The notes under the pieces were generated by a model. It saw nothing but the letters and a program-made list of their open reading frames with translations. It was not told the DNA's origin and searched no databases. DNA of 64,000 nt from SG8-38 sp041576815. GTDB lineage: Bacteria; Myxococcota_A; Polyangia; Polyangiales; Houyiibacteriaceae. The translations under genes and the position numbers were made by a program. This document shows positions 7,493 through 15,756 of the stretch, in pieces; position 1 is the stretch's first letter; every line of letters begins with the position of its first letter. The stretch spans positions 62,001 to 126,000 of the forward strand of contig JBFGKE010000002.1 in NCBI GenBank assembly GCA_041576815.1, written 5' to 3'.

Positions 7493-8159
7493 TGTCCGGC
7501 TCGCTCGGGTCCAGGCGATTTCGGGGCTGCTGTTCTCGATTTTCGCGCTGTTCCACCTCACCAACACCGCCCTCGCCGTGCTGGGCCCCGACGTGTACGA
7601 CGGCTACCAGCGCGCGGTGCGGGGCGTCTACCAGTGGCCGCTGATCGAGCTCGCGCTCGTCGCCACCCTGGTCACGCACGTCGTGACCGGCATCCTTCGC
7701 ATCCGCGAGCGCCGGGGCACCCGCGCCAAGCCCCCGCTTCGCCTGCGCCTCCACCGCTATGCGGCGTACTACCTGGCGATCTTCGTATTTGGTCACATCG
7801 CAGCCACCCGGATCCCGGCGCTGCTTGCTGACGCCCCGCCGTTTTTCGGCGGCGTCTCGTTTTCTCTCCACTACATGCCGTGGTGGTTTTATCCGTACTA
7901 CGGCCTGCTCGGCATCGCCGGGCTCTACCACGTCTTCTATGGCGTGCCGGTTGCGCTCGGCGTTCTCGGGGTGCGCGCGCCGCGTGCGATTCGTCGAGGC
8001 GCGGGCTTCTGGGTGCCGGTGAGCGTCGGGGCCGCGATCATCGTCACCGCCCTTCTCGGCTTCGGGGGCGTCCTCTACCCGATCGACGATCCCTTCGACA
8101 ACGACTTCGCGCGCGCCTACGAAGCGGCAGCGGCCCGCTTTTTCCCGGAAACCGAGTGA
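7464..8159 (+). CDS. Small multi-pass membrane protein, possibly a b-type cytochrome subunit
   Basis: About five hydrophobic helices are visible in 231 residues. Histidines lie within or at the ends of these helices: ALFHLTNTAL, LVTHVVTGIL, LHRYAAYYLAIFVFGHIA and GLYHVFYGV. This spacing recalls the membrane anchor of succinate dehydrogenase (SdhC/SdhD type), which binds heme b, but no flavoprotein or iron-sulfur subunit is next to it, so the idea is tentative. The frame is open from 7350; ATG 7464 is the likely start, although a GTG at 7485 is possible if the mRNA begins just after the palindrome. The tetR gene follows 8 bases later, probably in the same operon. Confidence 0.65.
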   Translation: MSVTNRSVNNVRLARVQAISGLLFSIFALFHLTNTALAVLGPDVYDGYQRAVRGVYQWPLIELALVATLVTHVVTGILRIRERRGTRAKPPLRLRLHRYAAYYLAIFVFGHIAATRIPALLADAPPFFGGVSFSLHYMPWWFYPYYGLLGIAGLYHVFYGVPVALGVLGVRAPRAIRRGAGFWVPVSVGAAIIVTALLGFGGVLYPIDDPFDNDFARAYEAAAARFFPETE

Positions 8160-8167
8160 CCCCGGCG

Positions 8168-8770
8168 ATGGGACGACCCAAAGACGCCGACCCGGAGCAA
8201 ACCCGCATCACCCTCCTCGATGCCGCCGAAGACGAGCTTGCAGAGCATGGCTTCCACGGCGCGCGCATGGTCGCTATCGCCAAACGCGCCGGCGTCACGC
8301 ACGGTCTGCTCCACTATTACTTCGACTCCAAGGGAGGCCTCTACGACGAGGTGATCGGACGGCTGTTTTCACGTCACCTGCGTTTGTTCCAGCAGCTTGG
8401 CGCGGGCGACGGCACGCTCACGGTGCGCGAGGCGGTTCTTCGAAGCTTCGACTTGTTTTGGGAGCATCCCAATCAGGTGCGCATCATGCTGTGGGAGATG
8501 GCGTCCGGCGACGATCGCGTGGAGCGGTCGATGGCGGCGTTCTATGACGAGCTCGCGCGCGCCTTCCCCATCGCAACACCCGAGCCCGACTGCGCGCCTG
8601 GACGCGATCCACGCGATGTATACGTGTCGATACTCGGCGCGCTCGTCGTCTATTTTTTTCGCGACCCGGCGATCAAACGGATGTTCGGCGACGATCGTTT
8701 CACGGAGAACGACCGAAAACGGCGGCGTGCCCACATGGGCGCGCTCGTCGATCTGCTGCTCGACGCCTAG
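8168..8770 (+). CDS. TetR/AcrR family transcriptional regulator
   Basis: A 200-residue one-component repressor. Residues 12-60 form the TetR DNA-binding domain: RITLLDAAEDELAEHG, then the helix-turn-helix MVAIAKRAGVTHGLLHYYF followed by DSKGGLYDEV. The C-terminal ligand-binding half is helical and not assignable to a known inducer. The gene begins 8 bases after the membrane-protein gene, whose start region carries a strong palindrome, so autoregulation of this two-gene unit is the simplest reading. The long open frame upstream in this phase overlaps the previous gene and was not used. Confidence 0.9.
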   Translation: MGRPKDADPEQTRITLLDAAEDELAEHGFHGARMVAIAKRAGVTHGLLHYYFDSKGGLYDEVIGRLFSRHLRLFQQLGAGDGTLTVREAVLRSFDLFWEHPNQVRIMLWEMASGDDRVERSMAAFYDELARAFPIATPEPDCAPGRDPRDVYVSILGALVVYFFRDPAIKRMFGDDRFTENDRKRRRAHMGALVDLLLDA

Positions 8771-8815
8771 TCTGGTGGATCGGGCCCCGGGCGCGCAGTA
8801 GAGTCCCGGCGTCCC

Positions 8816-11800
8816 ATGGCCGCCGAGTTCGTTCACCTGCACGTCCACAGCGAATTTTCGATGCTGGATGGAGCGATTCGGATTCCCGACCTCGTCGAGC
8901 ACGCGCGCAAGATGGAGATGCCCGCCGTCGCACTGACCGACAACGGGAACATGTTCGGCGCGGTGCAGCTCGTGAAGGCGTGCAAGAAGGCCAAGGTCAA
9001 GCCGATCCTCGGGTGCGAGGTGAACTTCACGTCGGGCGATCGCCGCGACCCAAAGAACCACGAGCTCCACCATCTGCTTCTGCTGGCGAGCTCGCAGGAG
9101 GGCTACCACAACCTGGTTCGGCTGGTGAGCACGGGATGGGTCGACGGCATGGCGGCATACGACCAGCCCCGCATCGACTTCGACGCGCTTCGCGCCCACA
9201 GCAAAGGCGTCGTCGGCCTGAGCGCCTGCATGGGCGGCTACGTGGCCCAAGAGATCCTCAACAAGGGCCCCGACGTGGGCCGCGACGCGATTGCCAAGCT
9301 GCGCGACTGCTTCGAGCCCGGCTACTTCTTCATCGAGCTTCAAGACCACGGCTTCCCGGAGAACCGCCCGCTCAATCAGGTGCTCGGGCAGCTCGCCAAC
9401 CAGCTCGATCTGCCGATGGTGGCCACCAACGACTGCCACTATCTCGAACGGCAGTCGGCCCACGCGCAGCTCGTGCTCCAGTGCATCGGCGCCGGCCGCA
9501 GCGTCCGCGAGATGGAAGCGGTGCACCACCACTCCTCGGAGCTCTATCTCAAGACGCCAGAACAGATGCTCAATCTCTTTTCGGATGTCCCGGGGGCGGC
9601 GAAAAACACACTCCTGATCGCGGAGATGTGCGCCGGCCGGGCTACGCCGCTAGCCAAACCGAGGCTTCCGCGCTTTGCCGTTCCAGGCGGCGCCTCCGAG
9701 GAGGACTACCTTCGCGCGCTCTCGGTGGCCGGCCTCGGGCGCCGCATGGTCGAGATGCGCGAGCGCGGCGAGACCCCGGACGAGAACCTCTACCACCGGC
9801 GGCTCGAGCTCGAGCTCGACGTGATCTTGAAGATGGGCTTCGCCGGGTACTTCCTGATCGTGCAGGACTTCATCAACTGGGCGAAAGACAACGGCGTCCC
9901 GGTCGGGCCGGGCCGCGGGTCGGGCGCCGGCTCACTGGTCGCATGGTCTCTTCGCATCACCGACTTGAACCCAATCACGCACGGGCTCCTGTTCGAGCGC
10001 TTCTTGAACCCCGAGCGCGTCTCGATGCCGGATTTCGACATCGACTTCTGCATGGACCAGCGCGATCGCGTGATCAGCTACGTGCGCGACAAGTACGGGC
10101 AGGAGAGCGTCGGGCAAATCGCGACCTTCCATCAGCTCAAGAGCCGAAGCGTGGTGCGGGACGTCGGGCGCGTGATGGGCATGACGCCCGCCGAAGCGGG
10201 GCTGATCGCCACGATGATCCCCGAGCCGGTTCAAGGCAAGAGCGTGCCAATCGGCACGGCGCTCAAGCAGGAGGCGCGGCTCAAGACGGCCTACGAGCAG
10301 GACGAGCAGTCGCGGGAGCTGCTCGACACGGCGCAGGCGCTCGAAAACCTCACGCGGCATGCCGGCATGCATGCGGCCGGGGTCGTGATCAGCGAGGGGC
10401 CGATTTGGGACCACGTCCCGGTTTTTTGTCCGGAAAAAGACGTCTACGTGACGCAGTTCCACAAGGATGACGTCGAGGCGGCGGGGCTGGTGAAGTTCGA
10501 TTTCCTCGGGCTTCGGACGCTGACGGTGATCGACATCGCAACGAAGATGATCGACCGCCGGCCGGACCGCCAGGGGAACCCGTTTCGCATCGATCAGATT
10601 CCAATGGACGACCTGGCGACGTATGCGCTCCTGCAGTCCGGCGAGACCACCAACGTGTTTCAGCTCGAATCGAGCGGGATGCAGAGCTTGTTCAAGCAGC
10701 TTCGGCCGGATCGGTTCGACGACATCGTGGCCGCCGTGGCGCTCTACCGGCCCGGGCCGATGGGCGCGCAGATGGACAAAGATTTCGTGCACCGAAAGCA
10801 CGGCCGGCAGCAGGTGCAGTATCCGCACCCGTCGCTGGAAGGCATTCTCCAGGAGACTCGCGGGGTCATCGTCTACCAGGAGCAGGTGATGCAAATCGCG
10901 CAGGAGATGGCGGGCTACTCGCTCGGCGGTGCGGATCTGCTGCGACGAGCGATGGGCAAGAAGAAGCCATCGGAGATGGCCAAGCAAAAGGCGGTGTTCA
11001 TCGAGGGGGCCACCTCGCGAGGGCATTCGCAACAGCTTGCCGAAGACGTGTTCGACCTGATGGCGTACTTCGCCGGGTACGGGTTCAACAAGAGCCACTC
11101 TGCCGCGTATGCGCTGATCACGTATCAAACGGCGTATTTGAAGACGCACTACCCGGTCGAGTTCACGTGCGCGACGCTCACGGCCGACAAAGAGAAAATC
11201 GACAAGGTCGTTCGCACGGTCGCCGAGGCGCGGTCGATGGGCATCACCGTGCTCCCGCCCGACGTCAACGAGTCGGAGATCGAGTTCACGGTGGTGTACA
11301 CGCCCGACGACGCGCAGGACGTCGCGCGGCTTCGGCACAAACCAGTTTGCTATGGCGGCGAGATCCACGATCCGATGGGGCCGAAGATCCGCTTTGGGCT
11401 CGGCGCGATCAAAGGGGTGGGCACGGCGGCAGTCGAGGCGATTCTCGAGGCGCGGCAGGGCGAGCGCGAAGACGGCGGCGACGCGCACGAGCGCCCGTTC
11501 GTCGACTTGTTCGATTTCTGCGCGCGCGTGGATCTTCGGCGCGTCAACAAGAGCGTGATCGAAGCGCTGGTGCAGTGCGGCGCGTTCGATACGGTGCATC
11601 AAGCGATCGACGTGCACCGCGCCCAGGCATTCGTCGCCATCGAGAGCGCGATCGATCGCGGCAAGCGCATTCAGGCCGAGCGTTCGAGCGGGCAGGAAAG
11701 CCTCTTTGGATTGATGGGCGGCGAAGAAGAGGCGCAGACCTACGAGCATCCGGGCGGCAGCTTTTCGCCGCTCGAGCCGTGGGACTCGCGGGATCAGCTT

Positions 11801-12445
11801 TCGCGCGAGAAGAGCACGCTCGGGTTTTACGTCTCGGGGCACCCGCTCGACCGCTATCGAAGCGAGCTTCTGCGGTTCTGTGACGCGACGACGGAGAGTG
11901 TGACCGAGCTCGACAATCAGCGGCAGGTCACGGTCGGCGGCACGGTCGAGGGCTATCGCGAGCGGCGCACGAAGATGGGCAACACGATGGCGTTTTTTCA
12001 CATCGAGGATGCGTACGGCCGCGTCGAGGTGATCGTGCGGCCGAAACCGCTCGAGCGGGAAGGCATTCGGCAGGCGCTTCAGTCGGGCGAGCCGATCCTT
12101 CTCAGCGGCCGCGTGAAGCACGAGCAGGATCGCAACGACGAAAGCGCGCAGCCCGAAGCCAAGATCCTGCTCGAAGAAGCAACGATGCTCGGCGAGGCCC
12201 TCATCGAACGGACGAAGTCGATCACCGTGCGGCTGGTCGTCGACACTCTCGACCGCGCCAAGCTCGACTCCTTGCGCACGATGCTCGAGCAGCATCCCGG
12301 CCCCTGCCCCGTCTCCCTCGAGCTCTGCTCCACCGGGGCCTGGCGCGTCGACCTCGCCGACACCGGCCTATTCGTCGACCCCACCGACGCGTTGCTCACG
12401 AGCCTAGAGCGCCTCTTCGGCACCAAAGTCTGCGAGCTCCACTAA
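8816..12445 (+). CDS. dnaE: DNA polymerase III subunit alpha
   Basis: DnaE is the replicative polymerase. The 1209-residue protein shows the full type-1 layout: N-terminal PHP domain (HLHVHSEFSMLDG, residues 7-19), palm with catalytic PDFDIDF at 405-411 (D406, D408, D410) and the third aspartate region KFDFLGLRTLT, fingers (GGADLLRRAMGKKK), helix-hairpin-helix, a clamp-binding-like QESLFGLM near residue 960 and a C-terminal OB fold (GNTMAFFHIEDAYGRVEV). In the PHP domain most metal ligands are present (H7, H9, E68, D206, H208), but the position usually holding His in TDHGN is Asn43. mutH starts on the last base of the stop codon. Confidence 0.98.
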   Translation: MAAEFVHLHVHSEFSMLDGAIRIPDLVEHARKMEMPAVALTDNGNMFGAVQLVKACKKAKVKPILGCEVNFTSGDRRDPKNHELHHLLLLASSQEGYHNLVRLVSTGWVDGMAAYDQPRIDFDALRAHSKGVVGLSACMGGYVAQEILNKGPDVGRDAIAKLRDCFEPGYFFIELQDHGFPENRPLNQVLGQLANQLDLPMVATNDCHYLERQSAHAQLVLQCIGAGRSVREMEAVHHHSSELYLKTPEQMLNLFSDVPGAAKNTLLIAEMCAGRATPLAKPRLPRFAVPGGASEEDYLRALSVAGLGRRMVEMRERGETPDENLYHRRLELELDVILKMGFAGYFLIVQDFINWAKDNGVPVGPGRGSGAGSLVAWSLRITDLNPITHGLLFERFLNPERVSMPDFDIDFCMDQRDRVISYVRDKYGQESVGQIATFHQLKSRSVVRDVGRVMGMTPAEAGLIATMIPEPVQGKSVPIGTALKQEARLKTAYEQDEQSRELLDTAQALENLTRHAGMHAAGVVISEGPIWDHVPVFCPEKDVYVTQFHKDDVEAAGLVKFDFLGLRTLTVIDIATKMIDRRPDRQGNPFRIDQIPMDDLATYALLQSGETTNVFQLESSGMQSLFKQLRPDRFDDIVAAVALYRPGPMGAQMDKDFVHRKHGRQQVQYPHPSLEGILQETRGVIVYQEQVMQIAQEMAGYSLGGADLLRRAMGKKKPSEMAKQKAVFIEGATSRGHSQQLAEDVFDLMAYFAGYGFNKSHSAAYALITYQTAYLKTHYPVEFTCATLTADKEKIDKVVRTVAEARSMGITVLPPDVNESEIEFTVVYTPDDAQDVARLRHKPVCYGGEIHDPMGPKIRFGLGAIKGVGTAAVEAILEARQGEREDGGDAHERPFVDLFDFCARVDLRRVNKSVIEALVQCGAFDTVHQAIDVHRAQAFVAIESAIDRGKRIQAERSSGQESLFGLMGGEEEAQTYEHPGGSFSPLEPWDSRDQLSREKSTLGFYVSGHPLDRYRSELLRFCDATTESVTELDNQRQVTVGGTVEGYRERRTKMGNTMAFFHIEDAYGRVEVIVRPKPLEREGIRQALQSGEPILLSGRVKHEQDRNDESAQPEAKILLEEATMLGEALIERTKSITVRLVVDTLDRAKLDSLRTMLEQHPGPCPVSLELCSTGAWRVDLADTGLFVDPTDALLTSLERLFGTKVCELH

Positions 12446-13200
12446 TGAGCTCGAAAAAGGGGTCAGGCACCTTTTTGACGCCGAAGATTCAGCCTAGACG
12501 AAAACTAGAGGAGGTGCCTGACTCCTTTTTCGTGTTGGAGCCGCGGTCGGTGGAGGAGCTGCTCGATCGCGTTTCTTTGCTTGCGGGGCTGACGCTTGGG
12601 GAGCTCGGTTCGCGGGTGGGGGTCGCGGTGCCGGACGCGTCGTTGCGTGGAAAGGGGGTTGCGGGGCGGATTTTGGAAAAGGCGCTCGGCGCGTCGGCGG
12701 CGTCGCGGGCCGAGCCGGATTTCGGCGCGCTTGGCATCGAGCTCAAGACGATTCCGCTCGATGCGCGGGGGACACCCAAGGAGTCGACCTTCGTGTGCTC
12801 GATTTCGCTTGCGGCGATGGCGGACACCGACTGGGAGCAGAGCACCGTCTTCAAGAAGCTTTCCAGTGTGCTCTTCGTTCCCGTCGAGGCGGCTTCCGAC
12901 ACCCCGCTCCGCGAACGGCGCATCGGCCGTGCGTTCCTGTGGACCTGGAGCGAGGACGAGGAGCGGATGCTCCGGAGCGACTGGGAGCGGCTTGCCGACA
13001 TGATCGGTCGCGGCGACGTCGAGCGGATCACGGGCCATCTCGGCGACGTGCTTCAGGTCCGCCCCAAAGCCGCAAGCGGCCGAAGCCGCCGCCGCGCTCC
13101 AGACGAAGAAGGCGCGCTGCAGTGGACGATGCCGCGGGGGTTTTATCTCCGGCCTTCGTTTACCGGCGCCGTGCTGGCACGGCTCCGCGCCGAGCAGTGA
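12445..13200 (+). CDS. mutH: MutH-type DNA mismatch repair endonuclease
   Basis: MutH nicks the unmethylated strand at hemimethylated GATC sites in methyl-directed mismatch repair. The catalytic set is intact with the E. coli spacing: E78 (ILEKALGA), D92 and E99/K101 in PDFGALGIELKTIP. Further family blocks are ESTFVCSISL, RRIGRAFLWTWSEDEERML, RITGHLGDVLQVRPKAA and MPRGFYLRPSFTGAVLARL. The first 30 residues are encoded by a palindromic repeat pair and have no counterpart in MutH; a GTG at 12532 would start right at the conserved region (VLEPRSVEELL). The ATG shares a base with the dnaE stop codon (TAATG). No dam, mutS or mutL is in the window. Confidence 0.93.
   Translation: MSSKKGSGTFLTPKIQPRRKLEEVPDSFFVLEPRSVEELLDRVSLLAGLTLGELGSRVGVAVPDASLRGKGVAGRILEKALGASAASRAEPDFGALGIELKTIPLDARGTPKESTFVCSISLAAMADTDWEQSTVFKKLSSVLFVPVEAASDTPLRERRIGRAFLWTWSEDEERMLRSDWERLADMIGRGDVERITGHLGDVLQVRPKAASGRSRRRAPDEEGALQWTMPRGFYLRPSFTGAVLARLRAEQ
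12452..12532. repeat. Inverted pair of REP-like palindromes, family B, in the 5' end of mutH
   Basis: Arms at 12452-12473 and 12511-12532 are reverse complements with 20 of 22 matches, separated by 37 bases. The arm core is AAAAAGGGGTCAGGCACC, different from the GGGGACAGTCCCC family at 2.2 and 5.7 kb but with the same organisation: A-tract, GGGG, a short pairing core, and a head-to-head pair. The element starts 8 bases after the dnaE stop codon and ends where MutH similarity begins, without breaking the reading frame. Confidence 0.85.
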
Positions 13201-13205
13201 AATCG

Positions 13206-14303
13206 CTACCGCGTGGCGGTGTCGATGAATGGCGACGGCGGTGGCGGATGGGTGCTGCGTGCCTGCGCCACACCGGCCGAGAGCTCGTAGACGCAGCAGA
13301 TGTCGTCCCAAACCGTGCGCCCCGGCTCGATGGCCTGCTTGCCGGTGTAAGGAGACGCCGCTGCGAGCGAGCGCGATACGAGCGGCCGCATCGGCGACAG
13401 CGCGACTTTGCGAAGCCGATACCGTCGGCGAAGCTCGTTCATGAAGTCCGGACGCGAGACGCGCTGAAAGCGGAGCGTCTGTTCGCTCTGCTTCTCGTCC
13501 ATCCAACACTCGTAGAACCACCCATCGGCAACCGACGCGTCGGCCACGTGACGGAAGGCATCGGCCGCGGGCATGGGAAGCCCCATGGCAGAAAAGACCT
13601 CTTCGCGAAGCTGCCGCGCCTGCACCTTCCACGAATCGTCGCCGCCGATCAGGAACAAATGCCCGTCGAGCTGCCGAACCGCCGCCGACGCAATCGCACG
13701 CGCGGCATCCCGCACGTCGATGCCGTGCTCGGGCTGAAGAAGGGGCACCATGAAGACGAACGGCCGGTAGCTTGGGTGGTCCGGCATGAGGCTAGAGAGA
13801 TCCATCACGGCCCCGAGCCGCAGCGAGCATTGGCGGAGCCCCGAGTACCGTAGCCAGCTCTCCGCGGTGAGCTTCTGAAGGCCGTAGCTGTCGTCAGGCC
13901 GGCACGGATCGATCGCGCGGCGGACCGGATCGCCGGGCGAACAGGGCCCAAACGCCGCATAGCTGGAAACGAATACGAAAAAAGCACCGGGTGCGTGCTT
14001 TCGAGTTGCCCGAATCAGGTTCCGCGTGCCGCTCAGGTTGACCGCCTCGGCGAGCTCGGGCTCGGCGTACGAGATCGGCGCGACGATCGCCGCGCAGTGC
14101 ACCACGGCGTCGGGCTTCACCAGCGCCACCAGGCGCCGCACGGCATGCGCGTCGGTCAAATCACAGCGCTCGAAGCGTGTATCCTCCGGAATCCCCTCCG
14201 AAACGATGTCGGTGGCCACCACCTCGACACCACGCCGCGCTAGCGCCCCAATGACGTACTTCCCGATCCTCCCTGCAGCGCCCGTGAGCAACGCTCTGGC
14301 CAT
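13206..14303 (-). CDS. NAD-dependent epimerase/dehydratase family protein (extended SDR)
   Basis: A cytoplasmic nucleotide-sugar-type short-chain dehydrogenase. The Rossmann glycine motif TGAAGRIG is at residues 7-14, followed by ATDIVSEG and VVHCAAIVAP. The active-site pair is YGLQK near residue 144, preceded by VFVSSYAAFG. The 365-residue protein has a longer, proline-rich C-terminal tail than usual. Substrate cannot be read from the sequence. It converges with mutH, whose stop codon is 5 bases away. The 245 bases upstream (14304-14548) show no gene or clear signal. Confidence 0.85.
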   Translation of the reverse strand: MARALLTGAAGRIGKYVIGALARRGVEVVATDIVSEGIPEDTRFERCDLTDAHAVRRLVALVKPDAVVHCAAIVAPISYAEPELAEAVNLSGTRNLIRATRKHAPGAFFVFVSSYAAFGPCSPGDPVRRAIDPCRPDDSYGLQKLTAESWLRYSGLRQCSLRLGAVMDLSSLMPDHPSYRPFVFMVPLLQPEHGIDVRDAARAIASAAVRQLDGHLFLIGGDDSWKVQARQLREEVFSAMGLPMPAADAFRHVADASVADGWFYECWMDEKQSEQTLRFQRVSRPDFMNELRRRYRLRKVALSPMRPLVSRSLAAASPYTGKQAIEPGRTVWDDICCVYELSAGVAQARSTHPPPPSPFIDTATR

Positions 14304-14548
14304 CTCTGCACCCCGCGACGAACGCTAGCAGAAGCGTGCCGTTTGTCCCCTCCAAAAACCCCGCTCACACCGCCTCGCTTGACGCGTCGGATCCGCAACA
14401 CAGAAGCTCACGGTGACGACCTATGGCGTCTTGATGCCTCGTTGGAGGCGACGGCACGTGCTGCAGCGGCGATTGCGGCCCTCTCCGTTTCTGCAGATAG
14501 AGCCAGAAAAAGACCCGAGCGTGGTTGGCGCTTCTCCCGCTGTTCGCA

Positions 14549-15202
14549 CTAATTGCAGGCCGCTTCTGCGCCCTTTGAAATAATTCCAGTAATCGAGCCC
14601 ACGCTGACCGCAGTAATCGCAGTAGCCGCGGCCAAACTAATCTCAAAGTACGCCGCGACGGCTTCCGCGCACGCGGCCCCTGCCGTTACGACGCATGCCG
14701 TCGCAATGGCCGCCCCCGCGCCGGCGGTGATTGCAACCTCGCAAGCCGAAGTCCAAAAGCTGTCGATGAACAAAGCGGCATCATTGACGGTCGCGCAGTT
14801 CGGGTCGAACGCGGTCACGTAGGAAATATCGAACGAAACCGAGTCCTCGGAAATATTCGGCGGCGATTCCAGGACGACCTCCACCGTACAGACCGAACCG
14901 TCCGCACCGATGCCCTCGACCACGACGTTCGGCGGGCTGTCCGTGAAGTTGTCCTGACTCAATTCCCAGTACGCGGCAAAGGCCTCCATCGACATCCACT
15001 CGTTGATGCGCTCTGGGCGATCGGAGAATGCGAAGACGTCACCGGGGTTGTCGAGTGTGATTTGCTCAACGCCCAGCGTTGCACTGTCCGCAGCGCCGGT
15101 ATAGAGCCAGGATACTTGCTCGCCAGAATCGTCCCCACTCTCACCACACCCCGACAGCACTACCGGTACCATCAAGAACAGAATTCCGCAGATTGATCGC
15201 AT
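14549..15202 (-). CDS. Lipoprotein with Ala/Gly-rich hydrophobic C-terminus, unknown function
   Basis: From ATG 15200-15202 (with a GGGGGAA ribosome-binding site) the protein has 217 residues and a canonical lipobox LSGC (Cys19). Residues 30-140 form a soluble domain with VFAFSDRPERINEWMS, PPNVVVEGIG and two cysteines (CTVEVVLE and DPNCATV). The last 60 residues are rich in Ala, Gly, Ile and Val (ITAGAGAAIATACVVTAG and AAATAITAVSVGSITG) and look like a membrane-inserting helical hairpin. Base composition is visibly lower in GC than the neighbours, and an integrase remnant lies upstream, so horizontal transfer is likely. No family is recognised. Confidence 0.65.
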   Translation of the reverse strand: MRSICGILFLMVPVVLSGCGESGDDSGEQVSWLYTGAADSATLGVEQITLDNPGDVFAFSDRPERINEWMSMEAFAAYWELSQDNFTDSPPNVVVEGIGADGSVCTVEVVLESPPNISEDSVSFDISYVTAFDPNCATVNDAALFIDSFWTSACEVAITAGAGAAIATACVVTAGAACAEAVAAYFEISLAAATAITAVSVGSITGIISKGAEAACN

Positions 15203-15327
15203 ATTTGTTTCCCCCAAGTGTTTAGTCAGGCTGGCATATCCCGGCATGGCCCGCTAAAGATTCTGACGTGCGCCTCACATAATTAGGATCAAGTACCCAG
15301 ATAGCTGCCGCTGATCTACCGGCGTAG

Positions 15328-15627
15328 GTCGGGCCCATCTTCCAGCGCTGGGACTACCGCAAGGCCCTCCGAGCCGCCGCCGCGGGCCTTGGGCTGGACC
15401 CCGACGACCTCAAGTCTCTCGACATGCGCGACTTCCGGCACGCGGCCACCGACGACGGCGCCCGCAAGAGTGGACATTTGAGCGGTTTGGCGTATATCGG
15501 CGGCCACACCGACAAACACACCACCAGTCGGTACATTCACCCGCAAATCGAGGACGCCCGCGAGGTACTGAACAAACGATTTCCTTCTAGCGGCACACCA
15601 AGTGGCACACGCACCAAGGGGAGCTAA
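15328..15627 (+). pseudogene. Tyrosine recombinase (integrase) C-terminal remnant
   Basis: Starting after an in-frame TAG at 15325, the frame encodes about 99 residues matching only the C-terminal catalytic end of a tyrosine recombinase: PIFQRWDYRKALRAAA, MRDFRHAATDDGARK (Arg-x-x-Arg-His box) and GHTDKHTTSRYIHP with the nucleophilic tyrosine. The N-terminal and core parts are missing, so it is a decayed mobile-element gene. It stops 38 bases before tRNA-Lys. The rest of 15203-15665 holds no gene that I can see and is lower in GC than average. Confidence 0.8.
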
Positions 15628-15665
15628 GGAAGTCGATAATGATGCTCTTTCGATTTCGGGTACTT

Positions 15666-15738
15666 GGGCTGTTAGCTCAGTTGGTAGAGCAGCGGACTTT
15701 TAATCCGACGGTCCAGGGTTCGAGTCCCTGACGGCCCA
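15666..15738 (+). tRNA. tRNA-Lys(UUU)
   Basis: A 73-base cloverleaf: acceptor GGGCTGT pairs with ACGGCCC, the D arm contains AGCTCAGTTGGTAGAGC, the anticodon loop CTTTTAA carries UUU, and the T arm contains GGTTCGAGTCC. The 3' CCA is not encoded in full (ACCG follows). An integrase remnant lies just upstream. Confidence 0.97.
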
Positions 15739-15756
15739 CCGGTTCGGGAAACGGCG

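Noticed and set aside
9932..12295. 787-codon open frame on the minus strand
   Set aside because: It lies fully inside dnaE on the opposite strand; long antisense frames are expected in high-GC genes, and the product has no recognisable domain.
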